A stretch of 64,000 nt of DNA, taken from contig CALHSW010000029.1 in the NCBI GenBank assembly GCA_938038735.1, forward strand, positions 1-64,000, read 5' to 3'. A program made the position numbers and the translations under genes. Positions 34,457-44,179 of this stretch are shown piece by piece. Source of the DNA: an uncultured Bacteroidia bacterium (lineage in GTDB: Bacteria > Bacteroidota > Bacteroidia > Bacteroidales > CAJPTX01). Position 1 is the stretch's first letter. Every line of letters begins with the position of its first letter. The notes below the pieces were generated by a model. The model was given only the letters and a program-made list of their open reading frames with translations, made no database searches and was not told where the DNA came from.

Positions 34457-37400
34457 ATGAACGAGAGGGTACGTTGCTTATTGCTATCGGCGGTGCTGGT
34501 AGTGCTGTCGTTGGGCGGAGTGCGCGCGCAGACGCACCGTTCGGCTGTAGGCGTAGCAGAGGTGAGTCTGGGTGGCGCGGCAGTAAATTTTTTGCCTACG
34601 CTGGCAGGGGGAAGCTATGCGTCTGCTGAGGGGGATCAGATTACTGTTTTTAAGCCGGAGGGTGCGGGGAGAGTAGCCGCGCTGAGCGTGGAGTGGATGG
34701 CGGTGCACACGTCTGCCGTTTTTGAGGTTTATGCGGGGATAAAGGCAGAAGGCACAGCACTCTATAGCGGGAGTGGCAAGGCAGAATGGAAATACATTCA
34801 GGGCGACCCCGACAAGGAGGGCGGCGCCTTGACGGTGCGTTTCAATGCCAAAGGGAAGGCGTTTACTCCCGGAGCTGATGGACGCGCCGGGTGGCAAGCG
34901 ACAGCGCTGAGCGTTAGGCCCGATGTGGCTGACGTGGCAGCGTGGAAACTTAATGGGGCGCAACCCAGTAAGCTACTGCTTCGGCAGGAAAACGACTCTA
35001 TATTTATGTCCCAAATCCTAGTCACGGGCAAGGCGGGGGCACTGCAAAGCGTTAAGCTGGCGCTGGAAGAGGATGGAGTCAACGTGACGAAGATTGAGCT
35101 GCGTGGATCCTTTGGAGCTGAGGAAGGGACGGTCACGGGGCGTTCTATAGAATTTGATATGCAGGCGGGAGAGACATTGCCGTTGGGGTGGAATGCGGTA
35201 TCGATAGTGACTACCGTGCAGGAAGTTGCTGCGGGGGTGGAACGGGTATCGTTTATTCCGGTGGCATTAAAGTTCTCAGACAGAGAAATTTCAGAAAGGC
35301 GTTTTCCGAGCGGAGCAAGCTACGAAGTGGATCGTGAAACGCTCCCGCAGATAGTGCTTGACAAGAAGTTTGACGAGCAGGCTTCTTGTAAGATAGACCT
35401 GCCCTACTCGTTCGTGCCAGCTCTGGATGCGAAGGGGAAATACAAAACAGGCGAAGAGGATTTGGCTGTGATTTTGGAGCCGGCTGATTGGAAGGTGGCG
35501 CAGATAGACTTTAAGGAGTTTGAGTTGGATGGCAATGCCCAGGTTCGGATATTCTACGGGGCAGATACATTAAATCTCTGCGCTTCGTACGGGAGTGACG
35601 ATGCAGGGGTGGCAAAAGGGAGTCCCATGGTAGGGCGTAAGGACTTGGGTGCTGGTAAGTTGCTGGTGAAATTTAACCCGAAGGGCTCAAACACCTCCTC
35701 TTGGTCAAAAAAGGCGGGTTGGCGCGCGGTGGTGTCGTCGGTAGAGGCGCAGCCGTGGCGAGTGGTAGGAGTCGGGACATCCCTATGGAATGAGACGAAA
35801 TTGGGGGTACTATACCCCAACGAGTCGGCCTTGCTGTATAGAGTTACGGTGGCGGCCGAGGGGGCAGAGGGTGAGAAGAAGCTGCAAAAGTTGACGTTGC
35901 AGGGAGAGAATCTGGCATCGTTGGCTAGGATGGTGGTTTACTCAAAAGTCAAGACGAACTGGAAGCAAGAGATTGATGAAGGGCAATCTGTAAAGGTAGC
36001 GGAGTACGCCGATTTTAGCAGCGGAGAGATAGAGTTGGATTTCAGCGGTGCGCCGATTAAGTTAGGGAGTAGGGGTGTGGAGTATTCATTTTTTGCAGTG
36101 GCAGCATCCCCAGAGAAGATTTCTACCGGAGAGGTTCGGCTCTACGTTAAGTCGTATACCCTTGAGGGGAGTGCCGATGAGATTACCGTGGACGATCCTG
36201 GCAAGTCCATTCCTAAAGTGTGGGAGACTAAGAAGGCACTCTACATGAAGGAAGGCGAGGTTTCCATTAGCGAGCCGATAGAATTCTACGATGCAGGGGG
36301 ACCTAAAGGCAACCAAGTATTTGAGGGGACGCTTACGCTACGGCCTGACGATCCGCAGGGGCGAGTGCTAGTAGAGTTTAAGGATTTCGCGCTGGTGGCT
36401 AACACTTTTGCCCCGGAAAATAGCGATCAGATGGAGGTGTTTTCCGGGAGTGGGGCAGATAAGAAATCGCTGTGGAAGTTTGATCCTAAAAATGGAGGAA
36501 GACCAAATGGGTTTTCCGTAGTTTCTGAGGCGAACGATGGGTCGTTGAGCGTTTATTTCAAATCGCCTAAGGCTACGATGGAAGGTTTTTCCGCCGAGGT
36601 ACGGATGGTGAAGAATGAGCCCATCAAGGTGCGGAAAGCGACGCGGGAGGTGTGGCTGGAGCATGGGGGCAAGCGGCGGCTGCGCGCGGGGCTGCTGGGT
36701 TCGCTCATGCTGCTCAATGTGGAGGGCGAAGGGGCGCAGCCTGGAGCGGCCGTGAAAGCGATAAAATTTCATGTGGCGGGGGTAACGTTGCGCTCCGCGA
36801 AGGTTAGTGCATACGATGGCGTCGGCTCTAAAGTGGCGGACGAGCTGGGGAGTGTGGAAGTGAGCGGGCAGGACGTGGAGGTGCAGTTTGCGACCCCCTA
36901 CGAGCTAAAGTTTGGGAAAAACCTATTTGCCGTTGAGGGGGTTGCCGATGTGAAGAGCGCCACAGGAGAGACGGCGACAATGACGGATGTGCGCATCGTG
37001 ATGGCTAGTGGGGAGGAGCTGCAGCTAACGCCGCCCGATACGAAGACAGAGGCTAGCGTGAAGAACATTTACGAGCTTGAGTATAAAAAGGATAAAGATC
37101 ATGGAGATTATACGCCTAGAACGCTAATCGTAGGTGCAGGCTGGGAAGTGAAGAACGAAGGACCTAGCTACACGTGGGGTACGAAGGGCGGAACGCTTGT
37201 GCTCAAGCCGGCCGATGCGGGGAGCTTGGTGGGGGTAGAGTTGCAGGGAAAGTTTGACTTCAATAACTCTACGAGGCATGACCAAACACGGTTCGCAATC
37301 TTTAGCGGAAACGATACGGCGAATGCGGATAAGTTACTCTTTGAAGTGAAGGAACAGCAGAAGGTGCTTCCCGCTGTGACGAAGTATTATCCTTTGGACG

Positions 37401-40400
37401 GCGACACCGAGCTGACGATTCTATTCAATAACCACGGTGGAAATCAAGGGATGGGGTTTACTGCCAAAGCGTGGCAGGAAAAGGAGGAGGTGATGAAACT
37501 CGGAGAGGTGACTTCCCTTCAGGAAACGAACTACTTGACGCTGGATGGCAAGCCTGAGGCGTTCGTACGGTTGGCTCTTCCAGTGATGGGCAATCAGAAG
37601 GAGCTGAAGCTAGAGGGGGTGAAGTTGAAAATTACCCAGGGGCAAGAGCATGTGGAGGCGGTTTCAATTTTCACGGGGAGCGCAGAGTTTGCGAAGGCTA
37701 CTACCCTCCTTGCCGAGAAAGCGCAGCCACAGATGGAGGAAGAGTTGACGTTTGCAAAATCCTTGAAGCTGGCCACAGGGGAGCGCTATGTGTGGGTGGC
37801 GCTTACGATAAAGCGCGATGCGCCGAAGGGTAGCGCATTTGATTTGGCGGTGGAGAGCCTTACGGTAAATGGGACACCGCGGGAGTTGGGCGATGCTGGC
37901 AATCCAAAGGGAATGCGCGAGATTGGGAATTTCTACCTTTTCAAGGGGGATGACAATGTGGAGGTTGACGGCTCGATCGTGTTTTATGACGATGGGGGGC
38001 CCGACAGGCCATTCACGGATAAGAACAAGGGTACAGTGACCTTTACTGCCAAGCCCGGCAACGTGCTAGTGCTGGAGGTGCGTGCGCTGGAAACGCACTA
38101 CCGAGCGAAGGTTAAAATAGAGCCTAAGGAGGGTAAAGCCTACGAGGAGGTGAAAGGTAAGTTCCTCCCCGCAAAGATTATTGCAGGGGAAAGCTTGCAG
38201 GTGAGTTTTAATCCTACAGCCAACACTCTAAATGCGTTTGGGTGGGAGATGGTGATACGCTCCATTCCGAACGACACCCCGTACGAGGTGGTAGGCGCAG
38301 AGGCGAAGTCGGTGGCAAGGAGCATTGTGGTTGCGGGCGAGGAGGGGCTGCCGATGCTGCGGGTGGCACTTCGGGTTGAGGGGCTGGCGAGCGAGTGCAA
38401 GCTGGAGAAGCTTTCGGTGGTGCTGCGGGAGGAAGGCATGGCGGCGAGCGTTGACAAGGTTAAGGTGTGGGCGACAGGCACGAGCGAGTACTTTACCGAT
38501 GCCACACTACTTAAAGAGGTGGCTTGCGATGGGCTGCGGGTGGATGTTCCGGTGGAGTACGCAATGTCGGGCGTATCAACCTACTACTTTTGGGTAGGGC
38601 TTGATGTGGCAGAAGGCGCAGCGCAGGGCAGCGAAATAGCAGTGCAGCTAGCTGGGGTGAAATCGGGGTCGTATGAATCTCTGCCGGCCAATAATCCTTG
38701 GGCAGTTGCCACGGTAAGCAAGGGAATCCATGGTACTTTCACAGTGGGCGGATCCTCACCTAACTACGCTACGCTGACTCAAGCGGTGGCAGCGTTGGAG
38801 GGCGGTGTGGATGGCCCAGTGACCTTCTTGCTACGCGATGGCATCTATCATGAAAAGGTGTCAATAGGGGTAGTTCAGGGAGTGTCGGCTAAGAATAGCA
38901 TAACAATAAAGAGCGAGAGCGGGAACCGCGACGCAGTGGTGGTTACGAGCGATAAAACTGAAAGAGACATGGGGATCATCGCTTTGATGGGGGCGGATCA
39001 CGTAACGCTAGAGTCTTTAACCGTGAAGAGTAGTACCAAAGATGTACATGCAGCGGTTAGTCTGGATAAGGGGAGTTCGTACACCACGATACGCAACTGC
39101 CACCTGGAGCTTCCGATACCCACATCGCATAATTGGCAAGACGGTGGAGATGTAGTGTATACCCATTCATCGTCTAAAGAGGGAACTCTTACGATAAACT
39201 ATACCACAGTGGAGGGGTGTAAAGTAGTAGGCGGAAAGATTGGAATAAGCCTAAATGGGGGACAAAGTAATGTGAAATACCCGACAGGGAAATGGATTAC
39301 CGTGCGCAACAACGACATTGAAAGCGGCATGAGCAAGGCGATATATATTACCTATGTGGAAGGGTTTCGAGTAGAGGGCAATCGGGTGGATGCGCATGGG
39401 AAATCCTTTGGCTATGACTATCAAGGTTTTGATGGCGTAAGGCTATTTGGACCTGGACGCATTGCCAACAACGTTATATCGCTGCATGATGGGAGTAAAA
39501 CGCTAGGCGGGATGTACTTTAGGGACGATGGACTTCTAGGGAGTGTTGATGCGCCAATAGCCGTGGTAAACAACGTGATAACCATAAAGAATGCTGGACG
39601 AGGCGGGTCGTACGGGATTAGTTTGGGTGATACCAAAGCAGCGGGCAGGCACACAGTGGTGGCGCACAACACGGTGGTAATTAGCGAGGATGGCGCATGG
39701 GGCTCGGCGCTAGTGCTAGGAAATAAAGGGAAAGGTGTAGCAGTACGGAACAACCTTTTTGTGAACTTGGCGCAAGTAGGATTCGCATTGAATGCGGTTG
39801 GCACTGAGACACCGGAAGGGATAGAGCTGAGCAAGAATTCCTTTTGGTCGCCTAAGGATGGCACGGCGGTGAGGGTAAAAGGACAAGATAAGTCCTTGGC
39901 CGATTTAAAAGGTTTGGCAGCGTATGCCAGTTCAATAGTAGAGCAGGCGATTATAGCAGATTTCCCTAACGATTTGCATTTGCTAAATGGGGCGGATTTC
40001 GTGCTAGAGGAGGCGGATGCGATACAAGGGATTGGAGTTGAGAAGGATGCCATGGGCAAGGTGCGAGGGGCGAAGCCCACGGTGGGGGCGTTGGAGTACG
40101 AGCCGATGCCGGTGGCGTGGTATCCAAGCGCCCCGCAGCTGCAGCAAGTGTATGAGGATGCCGTAGAGGTGCAGGTAGGGCTTAACATGCCGGGCGAGTG
40201 TCGGTACGTGGTGCGCAAGAAGGGGGAGGCGGAGCCCACAATGGCAGAGTGGGCGAGCGTGCTGCCCGTCCAGCTTGGGATGAAAAAAGTCTTGACGCTA
40301 TCCATGGCGAATCTTGAGCCTGGCGTAGAGTACGTGATGTACGTACATGCGACATCGGCTACAGGTGAAGCGCTGCTGGGGAAGGTAGAGTTCACCACCC

Positions 40401-43135
40401 TGGCGGCGGGCGCGAAGCCGGCGGTGCTGGCAGCGGAGTATCCGAAAGCAGTGCGAAACTTTAGCGATGCGCATGTGGTTGAGGTGCTTGCTTTGCGGGC
40501 ATGCGAGATGAAGTATATTGTGGTGCCAGCGGCGGCTTTGGCAACGGTGGACTACGCAAAGGCAGTAGAGCTAGATGGAGGATTAAAAGCGTTGGAGGGA
40601 CGGAAGTTGCGACTTCGAGACCTTACGGCTAGTACGGACTACGTGCTCTGCTACTCCACCTACTACGCTGGTGATAAGCCAACGGCCTGGAAACAGTACA
40701 GCTTCAAGACTAGTGCTCCAGTGCAGATGAAGCCTAGCATGGGAGCGGAGCTAGGAACGCAGGAGTATAATGGTTTTTCGTTGAGTGGCCATGCGTATAC
40801 CATATCAAAGGAGACAATTTGGTCGAAGGTGCCAGGATGGAAGATGGATGGCAATGAGGCAACGGTGACGGTGAATACCAGCGCTACGGGCGAGGCGGTG
40901 CGAGGGGGGATAGTGGTTACCACTGGCGAGGTAACGCTGGAGATTCGGGATGCGTTCCAGGAGTTGGTGGAAACCTTCAAAATACCAAATACTAACGGCG
41001 AAGCGCGCTACTATGCGTTCCCGAAAGACATTAAGGTTCACGAGGTGGCATTCAGCAAGGCGGCAGGCGTAGAGGTTGAGTTGATAGCCTTTGGTGGTGA
41101 TGCTGCACCTATGGAGCTAAAGCAGATGGGCGTGCCAGTGGTTCCTTTAGATGGCGGCAAGGTGACGCTAGCGGCTAGGGTGCTGTACGGCGGGGCGTGG
41201 CCAGTGGAGTTCGTGTGGAAGACAAAAGATGGCATCCAGCTCGGCGAGGGGCTTTCCATAGAGACAGATGCGCTCAAAGCGGCATGCATGGTAGATCTTG
41301 AGGCAAAGGATGCGTTTGGGAATGTGAGGACACTCGAGGTGCAGGTGATGAAACAGCCTGATAATCTCCTTGTGGGGGGCTTTGAGGAGAAGGAGTTGAA
41401 TGATAAGCTTGGGGGGAGCAATAAGCAGTGGAAGGGACCAAAAGATGGCAAGGTGAGCTACTTCTCCACGGGGTCATTCACATTGCCAATGCATAGCGGT
41501 GTTGACACATCATACATGGGATACGTGGTGTCAAACGATGAGTCAACAGAGTGGGATGGAAATACAAAATTAGATGCACGTAGCGCGGCTGGGCATGGGG
41601 CTAACGGAACAACGAACTACAGCGTGGCCTACCTGCCGACGTGGGGAGTAGCCGTTGAGCCCATCGCGGTGCAGGCTGGTGCTGAGGGGATAGAGGTTCC
41701 GGGAGTATACGTGACAAACACCGGCTGGACCTATGAATCAGTTCTTAATGGGTCGGGTGGATACAATGGAGGATCGGATAAATTCGTTAAGGGCGATAGC
41801 TACAAGGTAACGGTAACGGCAGACAATGGAAATCAGGTAACAGTGCCCCTTGCAGACTATACAAGTGCAGATGTTTCGCAACACTACGCTCTCACAGAGT
41901 GGGCATGGATTGACCTCTCTAGCTTGGGGAAGGTGAGAACCCTATCCTTCAGCGTAGAGGCGAAATGCGGGAAGTCGGGCTTATTTCCAGTGTACGTTGC
42001 GATTGATGAGCTGGGGGCTACAAGGCCCGAAATAAAAGAGGAAAAAACGGTGGGGGCGAATCTCGTAATGTTTGACCTTCTGCAGGCCACCTCCCTTGAT
42101 AAGACGAAGTCGCCGCAAACATCCATTGAGGTGGAGGGAGGAGCGTTGGCTTCAAAGGCGGATGGGGTTACCCTTACGCTTGAAGGAACGCAGCTGAAGG
42201 TGTCTGGCTGGGATGTGACAAAGAGACAGAAGGCGACAGAGACGTTGGTCTTTAGGGTGGCGCAGCTCGGACGGCAGGAGTGGGTGAGGCTGACGCTGAA
42301 CTACAGCGATGTGCCGGTGCAGCAGACTGTGGTGCTAGCGAGCGTTTCGTTTGATAAGACGATGGGGAGCGTGTCGGTTACGGACGTGGCTACGGGTGAT
42401 GAGGTGAAAGAGAGAGCAGCGCTGAATCTTGATCAGGAACTCTCAATAGTGGTAGTGCCGGCGAGTGGGTATAAGAGGGTAGCCACAGCGGATAGCTTGG
42501 TGGTTAAGAATGCGGTGCGCATAGGGGAGACGACAAGGTGGCGCGTGCAGGGCGTAGGCGATGTGTCTGTAGCGGCAGCTTTTGAGAAGGACGAGCCAGC
42601 ACCAGGTCCACATCCGGCCGCAGTGACACTTGCGGCAGTGAACTTTGATGCCGCAATGGGCAGGGTGGTAGTGAAGGATCAGAGTGGAAGCCCTTTGAGC
42701 ATTGGAGACAAGATAGAGCCGAATAAGCTCATTGAGGTGGTGGCAGAAGCCTTGGAGGGCTATCGAGTGAAAGCGAATGGGGTGCAAGTTACCAATGCAG
42801 TGCAGTTGAAAAGCTCTACGAGGTGGCAGGTAAGCGGGGATGGGGATGTAACCGTGACGGTTCAATTTGAGAAGAGCACGGCGGTAGAGCCAGTGTGGGC
42901 AGCCACGCTAACGCTCGCACCAAACCCATGCAGCGAGTGGCTACGAGTGGACGGGGTTAGCGCGGAGGCGTTACGGTACGAGGTGTACGATGCGGGAGGG
43001 CGTCGAGTGGCGGAAGGCGTAGTGCAGCCAGTGAGCGGCGAGGTGATTGTACGAGATATCCCGACAGGTGTTTACTTGCTACGTTTGTACGATGGTTATG
43101 GAGAGAGCGTAATGCGGCGGTTCGTGCGGAGGTAG
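34457..43135 (+). CDS. Giant T9SS surface protein under a cobalamin riboswitch
   Basis: 2892 residues with a signal peptide (CLLLSAVLVVLSLGGVRAQ). Residues about 30-1420 hold five repeats of about 285 residues: each a CUB-like beta domain (FYDAGGP, FYDDGGPDRPF, ending WQATALSV or WEMVIRSI) plus a second beta domain resembling the sialidase-associated N-terminal type. A right-handed beta-helix follows (about 1424-1883, with NVITIKN, NDIESG, NNLFVN turns), then Fn3/PKD-like domains, a DUF4465-like domain (about 2302-2520), two related repeats of about 90 residues and a T9SS type A sorting domain (about 2812-2892; LAPNPCSEWLRVDG, IPTGVYLLRL). A strong AAGGAGG sits before the ATG, unusual for this phylum. 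Riboswitch control suggests a role in corrinoid capture, but no enzyme motif is seen. Confidence 0.9.
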   Translation: MNERVRCLLLSAVLVVLSLGGVRAQTHRSAVGVAEVSLGGAAVNFLPTLAGGSYASAEGDQITVFKPEGAGRVAALSVEWMAVHTSAVFEVYAGIKAEGTALYSGSGKAEWKYIQGDPDKEGGALTVRFNAKGKAFTPGADGRAGWQATALSVRPDVADVAAWKLNGAQPSKLLLRQENDSIFMSQILVTGKAGALQSVKLALEEDGVNVTKIELRGSFGAEEGTVTGRSIEFDMQAGETLPLGWNAVSIVTTVQEVAAGVERVSFIPVALKFSDREISERRFPSGASYEVDRETLPQIVLDKKFDEQASCKIDLPYSFVPALDAKGKYKTGEEDLAVILEPADWKVAQIDFKEFELDGNAQVRIFYGADTLNLCASYGSDDAGVAKGSPMVGRKDLGAGKLLVKFNPKGSNTSSWSKKAGWRAVVSSVEAQPWRVVGVGTSLWNETKLGVLYPNESALLYRVTVAAEGAEGEKKLQKLTLQGENLASLARMVVYSKVKTNWKQEIDEGQSVKVAEYADFSSGEIELDFSGAPIKLGSRGVEYSFFAVAASPEKISTGEVRLYVKSYTLEGSADEITVDDPGKSIPKVWETKKALYMKEGEVSISEPIEFYDAGGPKGNQVFEGTLTLRPDDPQGRVLVEFKDFALVANTFAPENSDQMEVFSGSGADKKSLWKFDPKNGGRPNGFSVVSEANDGSLSVYFKSPKATMEGFSAEVRMVKNEPIKVRKATREVWLEHGGKRRLRAGLLGSLMLLNVEGEGAQPGAAVKAIKFHVAGVTLRSAKVSAYDGVGSKVADELGSVEVSGQDVEVQFATPYELKFGKNLFAVEGVADVKSATGETATMTDVRIVMASGEELQLTPPDTKTEASVKNIYELEYKKDKDHGDYTPRTLIVGAGWEVKNEGPSYTWGTKGGTLVLKPADAGSLVGVELQGKFDFNNSTRHDQTRFAIFSGNDTANADKLLFEVKEQQKVLPAVTKYYPLDGDTELTILFNNHGGNQGMGFTAKAWQEKEEVMKLGEVTSLQETNYLTLDGKPEAFVRLALPVMGNQKELKLEGVKLKITQGQEHVEAVSIFTGSAEFAKATTLLAEKAQPQMEEELTFAKSLKLATGERYVWVALTIKRDAPKGSAFDLAVESLTVNGTPRELGDAGNPKGMREIGNFYLFKGDDNVEVDGSIVFYDDGGPDRPFTDKNKGTVTFTAKPGNVLVLEVRALETHYRAKVKIEPKEGKAYEEVKGKFLPAKIIAGESLQVSFNPTANTLNAFGWEMVIRSIPNDTPYEVVGAEAKSVARSIVVAGEEGLPMLRVALRVEGLASECKLEKLSVVLREEGMAASVDKVKVWATGTSEYFTDATLLKEVACDGLRVDVPVEYAMSGVSTYYFWVGLDVAEGAAQGSEIAVQLAGVKSGSYESLPANNPWAVATVSKGIHGTFTVGGSSPNYATLTQAVAALEGGVDGPVTFLLRDGIYHEKVSIGVVQGVSAKNSITIKSESGNRDAVVVTSDKTERDMGIIALMGADHVTLESLTVKSSTKDVHAAVSLDKGSSYTTIRNCHLELPIPTSHNWQDGGDVVYTHSSSKEGTLTINYTTVEGCKVVGGKIGISLNGGQSNVKYPTGKWITVRNNDIESGMSKAIYITYVEGFRVEGNRVDAHGKSFGYDYQGFDGVRLFGPGRIANNVISLHDGSKTLGGMYFRDDGLLGSVDAPIAVVNNVITIKNAGRGGSYGISLGDTKAAGRHTVVAHNTVVISEDGAWGSALVLGNKGKGVAVRNNLFVNLAQVGFALNAVGTETPEGIELSKNSFWSPKDGTAVRVKGQDKSLADLKGLAAYASSIVEQAIIADFPNDLHLLNGADFVLEEADAIQGIGVEKDAMGKVRGAKPTVGALEYEPMPVAWYPSAPQLQQVYEDAVEVQVGLNMPGECRYVVRKKGEAEPTMAEWASVLPVQLGMKKVLTLSMANLEPGVEYVMYVHATSATGEALLGKVEFTTLAAGAKPAVLAAEYPKAVRNFSDAHVVEVLALRACEMKYIVVPAAALATVDYAKAVELDGGLKALEGRKLRLRDLTASTDYVLCYSTYYAGDKPTAWKQYSFKTSAPVQMKPSMGAELGTQEYNGFSLSGHAYTISKETIWSKVPGWKMDGNEATVTVNTSATGEAVRGGIVVTTGEVTLEIRDAFQELVETFKIPNTNGEARYYAFPKDIKVHEVAFSKAAGVEVELIAFGGDAAPMELKQMGVPVVPLDGGKVTLAARVLYGGAWPVEFVWKTKDGIQLGEGLSIETDALKAACMVDLEAKDAFGNVRTLEVQVMKQPDNLLVGGFEEKELNDKLGGSNKQWKGPKDGKVSYFSTGSFTLPMHSGVDTSYMGYVVSNDESTEWDGNTKLDARSAAGHGANGTTNYSVAYLPTWGVAVEPIAVQAGAEGIEVPGVYVTNTGWTYESVLNGSGGYNGGSDKFVKGDSYKVTVTADNGNQVTVPLADYTSADVSQHYALTEWAWIDLSSLGKVRTLSFSVEAKCGKSGLFPVYVAIDELGATRPEIKEEKTVGANLVMFDLLQATSLDKTKSPQTSIEVEGGALASKADGVTLTLEGTQLKVSGWDVTKRQKATETLVFRVAQLGRQEWVRLTLNYSDVPVQQTVVLASVSFDKTMGSVSVTDVATGDEVKERAALNLDQELSIVVVPASGYKRVATADSLVVKNAVRIGETTRWRVQGVGDVSVAAAFEKDEPAPGPHPAAVTLAAVNFDAAMGRVVVKDQSGSPLSIGDKIEPNKLIEVVAEALEGYRVKANGVQVTNAVQLKSSTRWQVSGDGDVTVTVQFEKSTAVEPVWAATLTLAPNPCSEWLRVDGVSAEALRYEVYDAGGRRVAEGVVQPVSGEVIVRDIPTGVYLLRLYDGYGESVMRRFVRR

Positions 43136-43155
43136 AAGAGGGCATAGCACAAGAT

Positions 43156-43194
43156 GTAGGGGCGGAAGTTGCAAGAAGCAGCTTTCGCCCCTAC
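43156..43194 (+). terminator. Hairpin after the giant gene
   Basis: GTAGGGGCG pairs with CGCCCCTAC in a long imperfect stem (inner part GGAAGTTGC with GCAGCTTTC), 20 bases after the stop. No T-run follows, so it may be a weak terminator or an RNA 3'-end stabiliser. Confidence 0.55.
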
Positions 43195-43311
43195 GCTTAC
43201 GGCAAGGAGTTTCTGCGAAGAGAAGTGTATACAAATTACTGTAAATGACGATCTTGCAGAATTGCAACAAGTTTTTTCAACAGAATCTATTGTTGGTGTG
43301 ATATAAGTATG

Positions 43312-43319
43312 TACATTTG
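43312..43319 (+). promoter_or_regulatory. -7 box of the 43344 gene
   Basis: TACATTTG, with TTG 19 bases upstream (43290-43292). It overlaps the apparent TTG start of a longer frame, which is why the ATG at 43344 is preferred for the downstream gene. Confidence 0.6.
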
Positions 43320-43343
43320 CGAAAAATTAATTTTATATTTGTC

Positions 43344-44012
43344 ATGTTGAAGGGATTATTTCTGATGGTGTCGCTGGTGTGTGCGTTTAGCGCGCAGGCG
43401 GAAGTGAAAGCTGAAGTGGTATTGCCGGGTGATGAGGCGGAGAGCGTGGAGGTGCCCGTTCAAATAGGCGATGTGCTATGCGCCGATGGGGCAATAGAGC
43501 CAGCCAAGAAGTGGGCGAAGAGCAAGAAGGAGCCGAAGGGAGTGGTGTTTTACGTGGATGAGACGGGGCAGCATGGTTGGGCGTTGGCGCTGCGCGACAA
43601 GGGAAATCACACGTGGGGCGAGGAGGTAGATATTGAGGCAATACCGAATACGAATGAGAATGATGCGTTAGCCGATTTTAATGGCAAGGGTAATACCGAG
43701 GCCATTTTGGCGATGGGCGGGAGTTACCCGGCGGTGCAGGCCATAGAGACGGCGGAAGGGTGGTATCTTCCCTCCGCGGGGCAGCTTCGTGTTCTAACGC
43801 AGCATATGAAGAAGGTAGAGCAGACGTTGAAGCGGTTAATAGGGAAGAATGTGCCGGCGATGCTGTACACGAAGGGAGCCTACTGGTCGAGCAGCGAGAC
43901 GCTGGATGGGCGTGCGTGGTACGTGGTGGATACAGGGTCGTTGAGCAATTTCTTCCGTACGGGGTATGAGAAGGGGCAGCTGTACTACGTCCGTGCGGTG
44001 ACTGATTTCTAG
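43344..44012 (+). CDS. Exported protein of unknown function (DUF1566-like)
   Basis: A 222-residue protein with a signal peptide (MLKGLFLMVSLVCAFSAQA). The mature part has the layout of the Fibrobacter/DUF1566-type domain: GVVFYVDETGQHGWALALRD near residue 63, AEGWYLPSAGQLRVLTQHM near 143, AYWSSSETLDGRAWYVVD near 183, YYVRAVTDF at the end. These are lectin-like C-type folds found in exported Bacteroidetes proteins. The start was chosen over an upstream in-frame TTG because the promoter's -7 box covers that TTG. It has its own promoter and terminator. Confidence 0.75.
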   Translation: MLKGLFLMVSLVCAFSAQAEVKAEVVLPGDEAESVEVPVQIGDVLCADGAIEPAKKWAKSKKEPKGVVFYVDETGQHGWALALRDKGNHTWGEEVDIEAIPNTNENDALADFNGKGNTEAILAMGGSYPAVQAIETAEGWYLPSAGQLRVLTQHMKKVEQTLKRLIGKNVPAMLYTKGAYWSSSETLDGRAWYVVDTGSLSNFFRTGYEKGQLYYVRAVTDF

Positions 44013-44036
44013 ATGTTTCCGTGAGGTTTATTGCAG

Positions 44037-44070
44037 GAGCCGCAGCCCTAAGGGGTTGCGGCTCTTGTTC
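44037..44070 (+). terminator. Terminator of the 43344 gene
   Basis: A 12-bp stem GAGCCGCAGCCC with GGGGTTGCGGCTC (one G-T and one bulge), 25 bases after the stop, followed by a weak T-rich tail. Confidence 0.7.
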
Positions 44071-44179
44071 GTATTAAGGGGAGCTTGGTAGGCTTTGATG
44101 GGGTGTCGCATTCTGTAGTGTTCCTATGTGGGTAAAAAACTGTAAATTGCGGCTGTGTTTTGTATGTAGGTAGTGGTGT

